A DNA stretch of 16,317 nucleotides from Rhodobacteraceae bacterium UBA1957. GTDB taxonomy: Bacteria; Pseudomonadota; Alphaproteobacteria; Rhodobacterales; Rhodobacteraceae. The first letter of the stretch is position 1. Every line of letters starts with the position of its first letter. The stretch is from the NCBI GenBank assembly GCA_002336405.1, contig DDEJ01000058.1, positions 6,184 through 22,500 of the forward strand, written 5' to 3'. The position numbers and the translations under genes are program-made. The notes under the pieces are model-generated. The model had not been told where the DNA came from and did no database searches. It worked only from the letters and a program-made list of their open reading frames with translations. This document shows, piece by piece, positions 1 through 7,886 of this stretch.

Positions 1-629
1 CGGGACGTCTTCGTGACCGTAAGGCCAAGGATGACCCCCCTCAGCACAATGGCTTGAAAGCATCTGCGCCCGGATATATCCACATTGTCGTGAAATACCC
101 GCTTCACATGGCCAATGGGACGTCGCGAAGGTATCTCTTTGTGGCGCTCGACAGGGCCACCCAATGGGTCTTCATTGCCATGTATCGCAACAAGACAGCC
201 GCCAATGCCGGGCGCTTTCTAGGCGACCTGGAACGTGCATGTCCAATCCGTATCTGAACAATTTAAACCGATAATGGAAAGGCGTTCACCGACTGCCTTT
301 TCGGTGTGCGCAGGCGCGCCGTAACACGACGGCCGGCGTTTGAAACGCTTTGCTCAACTCTCGGAATTGAACACCGGCTGACCCCACCAAGATAGGCGCA
401 AACCAACGGCATGGTCGAGCAGATCAACGGCCGTATCGGGAGAGCGCTGCAAAGCCGCCATGTTCGATCAGGCGAAGGGCGTGAGACGACGCTGCACCGC
501 TGTGCCTGGCTTTACAACCACCCGCTTGCACAATCAGCTTTAGGCAGCAAAACGCTCTTGCACGCCATGAAGCAATGGCACAAACGCAAACCTGAATTGT
601 TAAACAAACAGCTATGCTACCTCACCTGA
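1..629 (+). pseudogene. IS481-family transposase remnant, 5' end outside the window
   Basis: Reading one frame from base 3 to the stop at 627-629 gives a recognisable IS481-type DDE transposase: an N-terminal piece resembling LRDLKAKE, then PGYIHI, SRRYLFVALDRATQWVF, NKTAANAGRFL, TDNGKAFTD, EHRLTPP, QTNGMVEQINGRI and a C-terminal QSAL/KPELL segment. The frame is never shifted but is closed by TGA (255-257), TAA (264-266) and TAG (393-395). Of the DDE triad, the first Asp, expected in the HVD/HID-type motif, is replaced by Val (codon 87-89). The Asp of TDNG and the Glu of MVEQ remain. The N-terminal helix-turn-helix part lies beyond the window edge. No terminal inverted repeat or target duplication could be identified on the right side. 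The copy is inactive and old enough to have gathered several point mutations. Confidence 0.88.
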
Positions 630-747
630 GGTGACAGCCATACACGAGTTCAGCAGATGCGCATGCATCACTACGCTAAGATGACCCACTTCGCGATCTG
701 TTGGGTCGTATATTGCTTTACTCAGCCATACCCTTGATACCCAATTC

Positions 748-2061
748 TCATTTTTGGGAGGCGGCTCTGCTTTGAATATCCATAGCCCGCTTCCACGGCC
801 CAGATCCCTTTGGCAATAGACCTTCTGCGCGTCTTGAGTGCAGCAGTGCATCACCGATCCGCCCCTGTAAAGCATAGCGTTCTGCGGTGACCAAAGATGC
901 CATGCCGTTCTGGTTGGTTTTGGCATATGCAAGGGCAAGATCGCGTAAGACCCGGGTGTCACTAAAGTCGACTGAGCGGGCTTTTTCAAGGATTGGCAGC
1001 GCTGATTTGGCTCTGCCGTCAGCAAGCAGCGCCCGCCCTAAGCCGCCAAGAATTATACCGTTTTCCGGGACAAGAGACACCGCCGTGCGATAGGCTTTAA
1101 TAGATTGTTTCGGGGCGCGACTTTTCAGCAGAATCTCACCGTATAAATCATATAGATAGCCATCATCAGGTCTGAGTTTTATCACTGCTTCCAAAGCTTT
1201 TTTTGCGCGTGGCAGGTCGGAGCGTCTGAAATAGGCCACTGCTTTGCGCATCAAACGAATGTCGTCTGCTTTCCCATCGTCCAGTGTTTGAAAGGTCCAC
1301 TTTGGCGATCGGATAAACGCCGATAACTTGCCCCGAGCTCGGTCAAACCAATATTGCGCGTTAAGATCGGGCTCAAAGGTTTTTTTCTGGACACTTACAA
1401 GGTTCTTAATCGTGCGGTTGCGGTCGCGTGATAGCGGGTGCGATCTCGCATAGGGATCCTGTCGGCTTGGGCTCAGCATCTCCTGCCCTTCAAAAATATT
1501 AAGCAGTTTCACGGCTGCTTGCGGATCAATTTCGGCACGGACCATATAACGGATCCCAGATTGATCTGCTGCGGCTTCCTCGGCTCTTGTATGTGCGAAA
1601 AACAGCCGTTGTGCGGTACTGTTGGTGCCGAGTGCAATGCCGGCTGCAGCGTCGGAATTGCCGGTAATCGCGGTGGCTGCTGCCAGCAACATGCCCAAGC
1701 CCGCAGCGGTTTTGGAGGCGCCAAAATTGCTGCTGCGTCGGGCCAGATGGCCGTTGACGATATGGGCCGCTTCATGGGCAATGACCGCTTGCAGCATGCC
1801 GACTTCACCCAATCGCAGGATCAGACCGACATTGAGGAAAATATGTTGGGAATCGGCCACAAAAGCATTCAGAGAGCTGTCGTTTACCACCAGTATTTTG
1901 ATCTGGTTTGATGACAGGCCGGCGGCGGCTAGGACCGGTTGGGCGATCTGGGAGAGGCTATGTTCAATATCCGCGTCACGGAGTAAACTGGCGGCGCGCG
2001 CCGGCAGGCTGGACTGCTGTATAAAAAACAACAAAAATATCAGAAATCGAACGGGATGCAT
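748..2061 (-). CDS. Secreted M48-family zinc metalloprotease with TPR repeats (BepA/YfgC-like)
   Basis: Predicted periplasmic zinc endopeptidase of 437 aa. Residues 1-23 form a signal peptide ending in ARA-A. The M48 domain follows, with the zinc motif HEAAH at 96-100, the third-ligand region EEAAAD with E162, and a family-typical SHPLSRDR at 207-214. From about residue 270 to the end, helical pairs resemble tetratricopeptide repeats. This layout is that of BepA/YfgC, which handles outer-membrane protein assembly and quality control; that role here is inferred from the family. The ATG at 2061 is preferred because a signal peptide follows directly; an in-frame ATG 24 codons upstream (2133) would run into the divergent aminotransferase gene. 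The gene is convergent with the IS remnant and divergent from the aminotransferase, with 59 bp between start codons. No strong Shine-Dalgarno sequence is seen. Confidence 0.9.
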   Translation of the reverse strand: MHPVRFLIFLLFFIQQSSLPARAASLLRDADIEHSLSQIAQPVLAAAGLSSNQIKILVVNDSSLNAFVADSQHIFLNVGLILRLGEVGMLQAVIAHEAAHIVNGHLARRSSNFGASKTAAGLGMLLAAATAITGNSDAAAGIALGTNSTAQRLFFAHTRAEEAAADQSGIRYMVRAEIDPQAAVKLLNIFEGQEMLSPSRQDPYARSHPLSRDRNRTIKNLVSVQKKTFEPDLNAQYWFDRARGKLSAFIRSPKWTFQTLDDGKADDIRLMRKAVAYFRRSDLPRAKKALEAVIKLRPDDGYLYDLYGEILLKSRAPKQSIKAYRTAVSLVPENGIILGGLGRALLADGRAKSALPILEKARSVDFSDTRVLRDLALAYAKTNQNGMASLVTAERYALQGRIGDALLHSRRAEGLLPKGSGPWKRAMDIQSRAASQK

Positions 2062-2120
2062 TGACGTGCCGCCGGTTACATAGTGAAACATCTGACAACT
2101 TATATAGCAGGAGCCGTTCA

Positions 2121-3275
2121 ATGAAAAGCTCAAGGCGGGGCACGGTTGATCCCTTTATCGTGATGGACGTGATGGAGGCTGCGCGACAAGCCGAACAGGC
2201 GGGGCGTTCGATCATTCACATGGAGGTGGGCCAACCCGGCACACCGGCCCCCCAAGCCGCGCGGGCCGCACTTGCGGCGCAGTTGGGCCAAGATGACGCA
2301 ATGGGTTATACGGTGGCTTTGGGGTTGCCGGGTTTGCGGCAAAGGATCGCTGGGCTCTACAAAGATTGGTACGGGCTCACGCTCAACCCCGACCGCGTGG
2401 TGATTACTCCAGGCTCAAGTGGTGCCTTCATATTGGCGTTTTCTTCGCTGTTTGATACCGGGGCGCGGGTCGGTATTGGAGCGCCGGGTTATCCCTCTTA
2501 CCGGCAAATCATCAAATCGCTTGGTCTGGTTCCGGTGGATCTGCCGACGTCTCCTGCCGCGCGCCTACAGCCCGTTGCAGAAGATTTTGCAGAGCTTGAC
2601 CTGCAGGGGCTCTTGGTGGCCTCTCCTGCCAACCCATCTGGCACCATGCTGGACCGTGCCGCTCTGTGCGGATTGATCGAGGCAACACAAGCGCAGGGGG
2701 CGGCCTTTATCAGTGACGAGATTTATCACGGCATTGAATATGAAAAAAAAGCGGTTTCTGCGCTGGAAATCACCGATGAATGTTATGTAATTAACTCGTT
2801 TTCCAAGTATTTCAGCATGACAGGCTGGCGGGTTGGCTGGATGGTGGTGCCAGAAAGTCATGTGCGTCGGATTGAGCGGCTGGCCCAGAACCTATTTTTA
2901 TGTGCGCCACACGCGTCGCAATTGATGGCACTGGCGGCGATGGAGTGTGAAGACGAGCTTAAGGCCAATTTGGCGGTATATACCGAAAACCGTCGGTTGA
3001 TGCTCGAGGGCTTGCCGCAGGCGGGCTTTGATAGAATCGCGCCGCCAGACGGGGCGTTTTACGTCTATGCGGATGTTAGTGAGTTGACCGAGGACAGTTT
3101 GGCGTTTTCCCGTGAAATTCTTGACGGGGCAGGTGTGGCTGTCACGCCGGGGTTGGATTTTGACCCGGAGCGCGGCCATAAAACGCTGAGGTTTTCCTAT
3201 GCGCGCAGCACTGCGGATATCCGTGAGGGGTTGGCGCGGTTGATACAGTTTATGGCAAATCGAAACACAGAATAA
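2121..3275 (+). CDS. PLP-dependent class I/II aminotransferase
   Basis: Cytosolic fold-type I aminotransferase of 384 aa, the usual length for the aspartate aminotransferase superfamily. Visible signatures are NPSG (N171), SDEIYHG (D199 and Y202, contacts to the cofactor ring) and SFSKYFSMTGWRVGW with the Schiff-base lysine K229 and phosphate-binding R237. The substrate-carboxylate Arg is probably in the C-terminal TLRFSYARS. The amino-acid substrate cannot be told from sequence alone. The start at 2121 is supported by AGGAG at 2109-2113, seven bases upstream. An in-frame start at 2061 would overlap the divergent protease start and add residues unlike the family. It is followed by a 101-bp gap and the amidase gene on the same strand. 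Confidence 0.92.
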   Translation: MKSSRRGTVDPFIVMDVMEAARQAEQAGRSIIHMEVGQPGTPAPQAARAALAAQLGQDDAMGYTVALGLPGLRQRIAGLYKDWYGLTLNPDRVVITPGSSGAFILAFSSLFDTGARVGIGAPGYPSYRQIIKSLGLVPVDLPTSPAARLQPVAEDFAELDLQGLLVASPANPSGTMLDRAALCGLIEATQAQGAAFISDEIYHGIEYEKKAVSALEITDECYVINSFSKYFSMTGWRVGWMVVPESHVRRIERLAQNLFLCAPHASQLMALAAMECEDELKANLAVYTENRRLMLEGLPQAGFDRIAPPDGAFYVYADVSELTEDSLAFSREILDGAGVAVTPGLDFDPERGHKTLRFSYARSTADIREGLARLIQFMANRNTE

Positions 3276-3376
3276 AAAATTGGGTGATAAACAGTTCGAT
3301 ATACGCTTATGTATTGCGGCTTGTCACGTTATGCTGAGAAGATCAGTTTATGTAAAAGGTGCCATCAGGGAAAAAT

Positions 3377-4609
3377 ATGTGTCTAGGACATTTGATAAAG
3401 CTCGCGGGGCTCAGCGCATGTTTTGCTTTTTGGGCGCTGTCGGCGCAGGCGCAGAATTTTAGCGCTCTGGCGCGAATTGACAGTGCTACATCAGCGATTA
3501 CAAACGCTGGAAATGACAACGTTCGGGTGGCATTGCAGCTGAGCCAGGGCGTGCCGTTTCGGGTGTTCACCCTGTCTCGCCCCGATCGGTTGGTGATTGA
3601 TTTTCGCGAGGTTGATTGGACTGGATTGGACAGTAAGACATTGCTGCAGAGCCATAAGATTGTCGAGGTGCGCTTTGGTGGCTACCGTCCCGGTTGGAGC
3701 CGTCTGGTGGCGCAGATGGGACAGCCTATGGCGGTGGCGGATGTGGCAATGACCATCGCGCCTGAGACCGAAGCTGCAAATCTGTCGCTGTTGTTGAGGC
3801 CTGTGAGCCGCGCTGTCTATGATGCGGCGGCTGGGGCACTCTTTGATCCTCGTTGGGATTTACCACCCGATACGTTGGACCCTCCGCGCCGAGATAAGCC
3901 ATCGCGCCGTTTGGTGGTGATGCTGGATCCGGGTCATGGTGGTATTGATCCCGGTGCCGAAAACCGCGGCATCAAAGAGGCAGATCTGATGTTGTTACTG
4001 GCGCGGGAGCTTAAAGACACCTTGCTACGCACCGGGGATTATGATGTTTTATTGACCCGTGAGGCCGATGTGTTCGTGTCTTTAGAAGACCGCGTGCGTC
4101 TGGCCCATCAGCGAGGGGCTGACGTGTTTATCTCGTTGCATGCGGATGCTTTGGCGCACGGTGTGGCCCATGGTGCGCGCATTTTCACCCTTTCGGACGC
4201 GGCCTCAGATGCCGCCAGCGCGGCCCTGGCTGAGCGTCATGACCGACTTGATATTCTGTCAGGCATAGATCTGAATGGTGCCGATGATGTGGTGACAGAT
4301 GTTTTGCTGGACCTGGCGCGACTTGAAACCGCCCCTCGGGCACGGGCGTTGGCCCAATCGGTACTGGCGGGCATCGAGAACGCCACTGGGGATCTTTACA
4401 AATTGCCGCTGCAGCAAGCAGCATTTTCGGTGTTGAAAGCCGCGGATATACCGTCAATTTTGGTCGAGGCTGGATTTTTGTCGACGGATCAGGATTTGGA
4501 TAACCTTATTGACCCTCTTTGGCGGGCAGGGTTTATTGCCGGCTTGCGCGATGGGCTGGCGGCTTGGGTAATTTCGGATCGCGCCGAGGCAACGTTGCGG
4601 CGGCGCTGA
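3377..4609 (+). CDS. amiC: N-acetylmuramoyl-L-alanine amidase (AMIN + Amidase_3)
   Basis: Periplasmic zinc amidase of 410 aa that cleaves the amide bond between N-acetylmuramic acid and L-alanine in peptidoglycan, as AmiA/B/C do during daughter-cell separation. A signal peptide covers residues 1-25 (AQA-Q). An AMIN domain, which targets the septal wall, spans about 38-145. The Amidase_3 domain runs from about 178 to the end. Zinc ligands are H187 (DPGHGG), E201 (IKEAD) and H255 (SLHADA), and the catalytic E364 lies in LVEAGFLS. The ATG at 3377 has GGGA at 3368-3371; a GTG at 3359 in frame is possible but would add six residues before the signal peptide. No EnvC-like activator is nearby. The gene is convergent with selO, with 95 bp between the stops. 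Confidence 0.93.
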   Translation: MCLGHLIKLAGLSACFAFWALSAQAQNFSALARIDSATSAITNAGNDNVRVALQLSQGVPFRVFTLSRPDRLVIDFREVDWTGLDSKTLLQSHKIVEVRFGGYRPGWSRLVAQMGQPMAVADVAMTIAPETEAANLSLLLRPVSRAVYDAAAGALFDPRWDLPPDTLDPPRRDKPSRRLVVMLDPGHGGIDPGAENRGIKEADLMLLLARELKDTLLRTGDYDVLLTREADVFVSLEDRVRLAHQRGADVFISLHADALAHGVAHGARIFTLSDAASDAASAALAERHDRLDILSGIDLNGADDVVTDVLLDLARLETAPRARALAQSVLAGIENATGDLYKLPLQQAAFSVLKAADIPSILVEAGFLSTDQDLDNLIDPLWRAGFIAGLRDGLAAWVISDRAEATLRRR

Positions 4610-4704
4610 TGATATGCTGTGTTGCGAAGGCGCTGCCGAGGTATCGCGATTTAAATAGTGTACGAGGTGCTGCGTATTAGCTGTCGCGGTTCAGGTGTAG
4701 TGGA

Positions 4705-6123
4705 TTAGGTACCACAAAATGTGGCAGGTACCACTTCTTGCGGGGTTGGCGGCTGGGTGAAATCCACGGAGTCGGGTTGGCTGTCATAGGGGTGTGCCAA
4801 GACCTTGCGCAGCCTGTGGAAGGGGGCATAATCACCCCCAACCGCAGCCGTAATCATCTGCTCAACGCGGTGGTTTCGCGCTATGTAAACCGGGTTGTTT
4901 CGTGCCATTACCGCCTCTGGATCTGGGACATCGCGCAGCCGGTTCTGCCAGCGTCTGGCCCAATCGTCGAAGCCTTCGGTATCGTTAAGGTGGTCGCGGG
5001 CAGTGCCGGTGATGAGGCCGCGAAACGTATTGGTATAATCGGCGCGGCTGTCGGCCATCACTTGCAACAGCTGTGTCACCAGTGTGTCGTCGCCTGGGCG
5101 CAACTCGGTCAGGCCGATTTTTGCGCCATATGCGCGGTTCCAATGATCGCGGATCAATTGTGGCATCGCATGGACGGCTGTGGTGAATAATGCGATGGCT
5201 TTCTCTTGGTCAGGCATCAATGGGATCAATGCGGTGGCCAGCTGTGCCATATTCCAGACGATAATGTCGGGCTGATTGGAAAAGGCATAGCGTCCCTGCC
5301 GGTCAATCGACGAAAACACTGCCATCGGGTCATAGTGATCTAGAAAGGCGCAGGGACCATAATCTATAGTCTCGCCCGCGATTTGGCAATTGTCGGTGTT
5401 CATCACACCGTGAATAAACCCCACTGACATCCATTTTGCCACCAGCTGCGCCTGAGCGGCAATCACCGCCTTGAGCAAACCCAGCGGTCCGTCGGCGTTT
5501 GGGTAATGGCGATTGAGCGTATACTCCAACAGCTGTTGCAAGGTTGTGACGTCGCCGCGCGCGGCAAATACCTGAAAGGTGCCCACCCGAATATGGCTGG
5601 CGGCGACCCGTGTAAGAACGGCGCCGGGCAGGGGGCTTTCGCGAAACACCGTCTCACCTGTGCTCACGGCGGCCAGCGCCCGCGTGGTCGGCACCCCGAG
5701 CGCATGCATTGCCTCGCTGATCAAATATTCGCGCAATACCGGACCCAGCCAAGCGCGACCGTCTCCGCGCCGCGAATAGGGGGTTGGGCCAGAGCCTTTG
5801 AGCTGGATATCTCGGCGGCGGTTGTCGGGCCCACAGGTTTCCCCTAATAAAACCGCACGCCCGTCCCCCAGTTGTGGCGAATAATGCCCAAACTGGTGAC
5901 CAGCATAAAGCTGGGCCAATGGATCACTGCCCTCGGCCAGACGCGTGCCGCTGAAAACTTCGGTGTGCTCCTGTTCAGTGCCGCTGGTGATACCAATTTG
6001 TTTTGCCAGGTCGGCGTTATAGGCAATAAGCGCAGGCTCTTTTACTGGTACAGGGTTGACACGACTAAAGAACGCCCCGTCAAGATTGGCATAGGTGTTG
6101 TCGAAGGGGATGTTCAGGCGCAT
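4705..6123 (-). CDS. selO: Protein adenylyltransferase SelO (YdiU family)
   Basis: Pseudokinase-fold enzyme of 472 aa that transfers AMP from ATP to Ser, Thr or Tyr side chains of proteins; in E. coli its targets are linked to redox homeostasis. The family block GFIHGVMNTDNCQIAGETIDYGP is complete. D244 aligns with the catalytic Asp, and N245 and D254 with the metal-binding residues. Upstream, AGHQFGHYSPQLGDGRA and LKGSGPTPYSR form the nucleotide-binding region. C258 (YGPCAF) and the antepenultimate C470 (CGT at the end) sit where the bacterial family forms a regulatory disulfide; the latter is the selenocysteine position in animal SelO. Length matches E. coli SelO (478 aa). It is the last gene of a minus-strand run, 38 bp after the GNAT gene. 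No clear ribosome binding site is seen. Confidence 0.95.
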   Translation of the reverse strand: MRLNIPFDNTYANLDGAFFSRVNPVPVKEPALIAYNADLAKQIGITSGTEQEHTEVFSGTRLAEGSDPLAQLYAGHQFGHYSPQLGDGRAVLLGETCGPDNRRRDIQLKGSGPTPYSRRGDGRAWLGPVLREYLISEAMHALGVPTTRALAAVSTGETVFRESPLPGAVLTRVAASHIRVGTFQVFAARGDVTTLQQLLEYTLNRHYPNADGPLGLLKAVIAAQAQLVAKWMSVGFIHGVMNTDNCQIAGETIDYGPCAFLDHYDPMAVFSSIDRQGRYAFSNQPDIIVWNMAQLATALIPLMPDQEKAIALFTTAVHAMPQLIRDHWNRAYGAKIGLTELRPGDDTLVTQLLQVMADSRADYTNTFRGLITGTARDHLNDTEGFDDWARRWQNRLRDVPDPEAVMARNNPVYIARNHRVEQMITAAVGGDYAPFHRLRKVLAHPYDSQPDSVDFTQPPTPQEVVPATFCGT

Positions 6124-6161
6124 GGCTAATATATAGTCTCTGCTGGTTGAGAGAAAAGGGC

Positions 6162-6611
6162 TTAAAGGTCGCGCAGCATCAGGGTGAAGGTACGCCCACT
6201 GCGGAAATGGGCCCGTTTGAACAGGCGTTTAGAACTGGCATTTTCCTGCGAGGCGTGAATATGGATGGATTTGATATCTGTTGATTTCAGCATCGACGTC
6301 AATTTAGTCATCACTTCACTTGCGATACCACGTCCGCGCACCCCGCTACGGACATAGATCTGGTCGATTGTACAGTAATGACCCATCAATTCCAGTGACC
6401 ACCCGAACGATAGCATGACATAGCCAACAGGCGCCCGCACTGGCCCAATCAGATAGGCTGCGGCATGCGGGCTGTTTGCCAGAACATGGGCCAGCCCTTG
6501 GCGCCGCTGGTTGGGGGAAACATCGATGCCCATTTCTTGATGGCACAGCATCACCAGACCTTCAAGCCGGTCTAGATCATCGGGTTTGGCAAGGGTTATG
6601 GCAGCACACAT
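6162..6611 (-). CDS. GNAT-family N-acetyltransferase
   Basis: Small cytosolic protein of 149 aa with the GNAT fold, expected to transfer an acetyl group from acetyl-CoA. The acetyl-CoA pyrophosphate loop (motif A) is VRSGVRGRGIA with R92-G-R-G-I-A at 92-97. Motif B is visible as ENASSKRLFKRAHF near 123-136, the usual end-of-domain pattern. The preceding strand TIDQIYV (81-87) is also typical. The acceptor is unknown; free amines, antibiotics and protein N-termini are all possible. It lies 44 bp after the nucleoside hydrolase and 38 bp before selO on the same strand, so co-transcription is likely. The ATG at 6611 has no recognisable Shine-Dalgarno sequence; a start at M21 would cut into the fold. 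Confidence 0.85.
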   Translation of the reverse strand: MCAAITLAKPDDLDRLEGLVMLCHQEMGIDVSPNQRRQGLAHVLANSPHAAAYLIGPVRAPVGYVMLSFGWSLELMGHYCTIDQIYVRSGVRGRGIASEVMTKLTSMLKSTDIKSIHIHASQENASSKRLFKRAHFRSGRTFTLMLRDL

Positions 6612-6655
6612 ATAAATTGAATGTCGTTTTTTATTAGAGCTGTCCAGTGTAAAAT

Positions 6656-7597
6656 CTAAAGCCTTCCCAAGCGGTCTGTGAGCAGGTCAAAAAAACCGTC
6701 GGCATCCAGATCGCCGATAAACGTCGCATTTGGCGCCCGTTGTGTGACTTTCCACCAGTCGGCAACGGTCATGCCCATGGTTAACTCTGAGCTGGTTTCA
6801 ACCTCGACATTGATCAAGCGGCCCGAAAACAGTTCGGGTTTGAGCAGGTAGGCGGTGACACAGGGATCGTGCAGGGGCGCGCCGGCGCTGCCGTATTTTG
6901 CCTTGTCGAAGCGCTCGAAGAAATCGGTCATTAATGCGACGGCGACGCCAACTTTTGTGCCCAAGGTCCGAAAGGCATCATTGCGCGATTTGGTGACCAG
7001 CGCTTTATGGGTCACATCAAGCGGCATCACAACAATGGATATACCGGATTTAAACACGATATCGGCGGCTTGCGGGTCTACGTAAATATTGAACTCGGCT
7101 GCTGGGGTAATATTGCCAACCTCAAAATAAGCCCCGCCCATCAACACCAGCTCTCGAACGTGTGAAATGATGTCAGGGGCTTTTTGAAACGCGGTTGCAA
7201 TATTGGTCAGCGGACCCAGAGCGCACAGGGTGATCGAACCTGCAGGCTCTGCGCGCAGGGTTTCAATGATAAAGTCCACCGCATGTTGGTCTTGCAGCGG
7301 CATAACAGGATCGGGCAGGCTGGGGCCATCGAGTCCGGTCTTGCCATGCACATGTTCGGCCGTGACCAATGGTCGGCCCATGGGCCGGTCACAGCCGGCA
7401 AAAACCTTGGTGTCGGGTTTTCCCGCGAGTTCACAAATCATCCGGGCATTTCTGGCTGTGGCCAGAAGCGGCACATTGCCGGCAACGACGGTCAAGCCGA
7501 GAACGTCAATATCTTCGGGGCTGGCCAACGCAAGTAGAATAGCCACCGCATCATCCTGGCCGGGATCCGTGTCGATAATGATTCTATGTTTCGGCAT
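6656..7597 (-). CDS. Inosine/uridine-preferring nucleoside hydrolase
   Basis: Protein of 313 aa that hydrolyses the N-glycosidic bond of nucleosides to ribose and base in salvage. The N-terminal calcium-binding signature DTDPGQDD gives D11, D15 and D16. FNIYVDPQAA (N170, D174) and the late HDP (H243, D244) complete the usual active site. Length and motif order are those of the IU-NH family; the C-terminal region has no signal peptide, so it is probably cytosolic. Base preference (inosine, uridine or other) cannot be read reliably. The ATG at 7597 has a good Shine-Dalgarno sequence (AAGGGGA on the minus strand, complement of 7606-7612). It is the first gene of the minus-strand run and is divergent from the iron operon. 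Confidence 0.92.
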   Translation of the reverse strand: MPKHRIIIDTDPGQDDAVAILLALASPEDIDVLGLTVVAGNVPLLATARNARMICELAGKPDTKVFAGCDRPMGRPLVTAEHVHGKTGLDGPSLPDPVMPLQDQHAVDFIIETLRAEPAGSITLCALGPLTNIATAFQKAPDIISHVRELVLMGGAYFEVGNITPAAEFNIYVDPQAADIVFKSGISIVVMPLDVTHKALVTKSRNDAFRTLGTKVGVAVALMTDFFERFDKAKYGSAGAPLHDPCVTAYLLKPELFSGRLINVEVETSSELTMGMTVADWWKVTQRAPNATFIGDLDADGFFDLLTDRLGRL

Positions 7598-7672
7598 GCT
7601 CTGGGTCCCCTTGTCAGCATCACAGTCTCAATTTGTGTTGGACAAGTCCAGAGCGAAGCCTGCGCTTTTGAG

Positions 7673-7701
7673 ATAATATACCTATATTAAATGTAGTTAA
7701 A
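7673..7701 (-). promoter_or_regulatory. Possible promoter for the nucleoside hydrolase unit
   Basis: On the minus strand TTTAAC (complement of 7696-7701) and TATTAT (complement of 7673-7678) are separated by 17 bases, upstream of the nucleoside hydrolase ATG at 7597. The -10 element is good but the -35 element is poor, in an AT-rich stretch where chance matches are common. This is a suggestion only. Confidence 0.22.
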
Positions 7702-7793
7702 GCGGGCGCAAATTCTCAATTTAACCGGGTCCAAAAGAGCCCCTATAATTTTTGAGCTAATCCATATAGCTGAAACGGCGCCTTCATTATATC

Positions 7794-7808
7794 TGATTAA
7801 AAGAATCG
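7794..7808 (+). promoter_or_regulatory. Degenerate second iron-box half-match
   Basis: TGATTAAAAGAATCG has the form TGA-N9-TCG, one base from the TGA-N9-TCA pattern of the strong box downstream. The surrounding 14 bases (7789-7802) repeat those at 7817-7830 at 12 of 14 positions, with start-to-start spacing of 28 bp. It may be a secondary regulator site or simply a chance or decayed duplicate. Confidence 0.35.
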
Positions 7809-7811
7809 GGA

Positions 7812-7836
7812 TTGACATATCTGACTAAATTAGTCA
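7812..7836 (+). promoter_or_regulatory. Iron-responsive operator (Iron-Rhodo-box / IRO-type) with adjoining TTGACA
   Basis: Bases 7822-7836 read TGACTAAATTAGTCA, a perfect palindrome of two 7-base arms around one central base, which fits TGA-N9-TCA. This pattern is known for iron-response regulators of the Rrf2 class in alphaproteobacteria (RirA IRO box; the Rhodobacterales Iron-Rhodo-box bound by IscR). It directly follows TTGACA at 7812-7817, a consensus -35 hexamer, so bound repressor would cover the promoter. No convincing -10 hexamer is found at 16-18 bases, so the exact promoter is uncertain. It stands 50 bp before the first gene of the iron operon. Assignment to a particular regulator is from memory of the motif, not from a search. 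Confidence 0.72.
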
Positions 7837-7886
7837 CCTGTACCGATGTGTTGGATAAACCAGCGAACGAAGAGGACGACTTAGAC

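Noticed and set aside
2062..2120. Promoter of the divergent protease/aminotransferase pair (TTACAT with TATATA)
   Set aside because: The spacing (19 bases) and closeness to the ribosome binding site make it unconvincing.
4709..4732. Two GGTACC sites flanking CCACA-AAA-TGTGG at the selO 3' end
   Set aside because: It lies within the selO coding end (the CGT tail and its codons) and has a three-base loop; no separate role can be supported.
7812..7886. Longer start for the DUF4856 protein at TTG 7812
   Set aside because: This stretch contains the -35-like hexamer and the iron box, and a signal peptide begins at the ATG at 7887.
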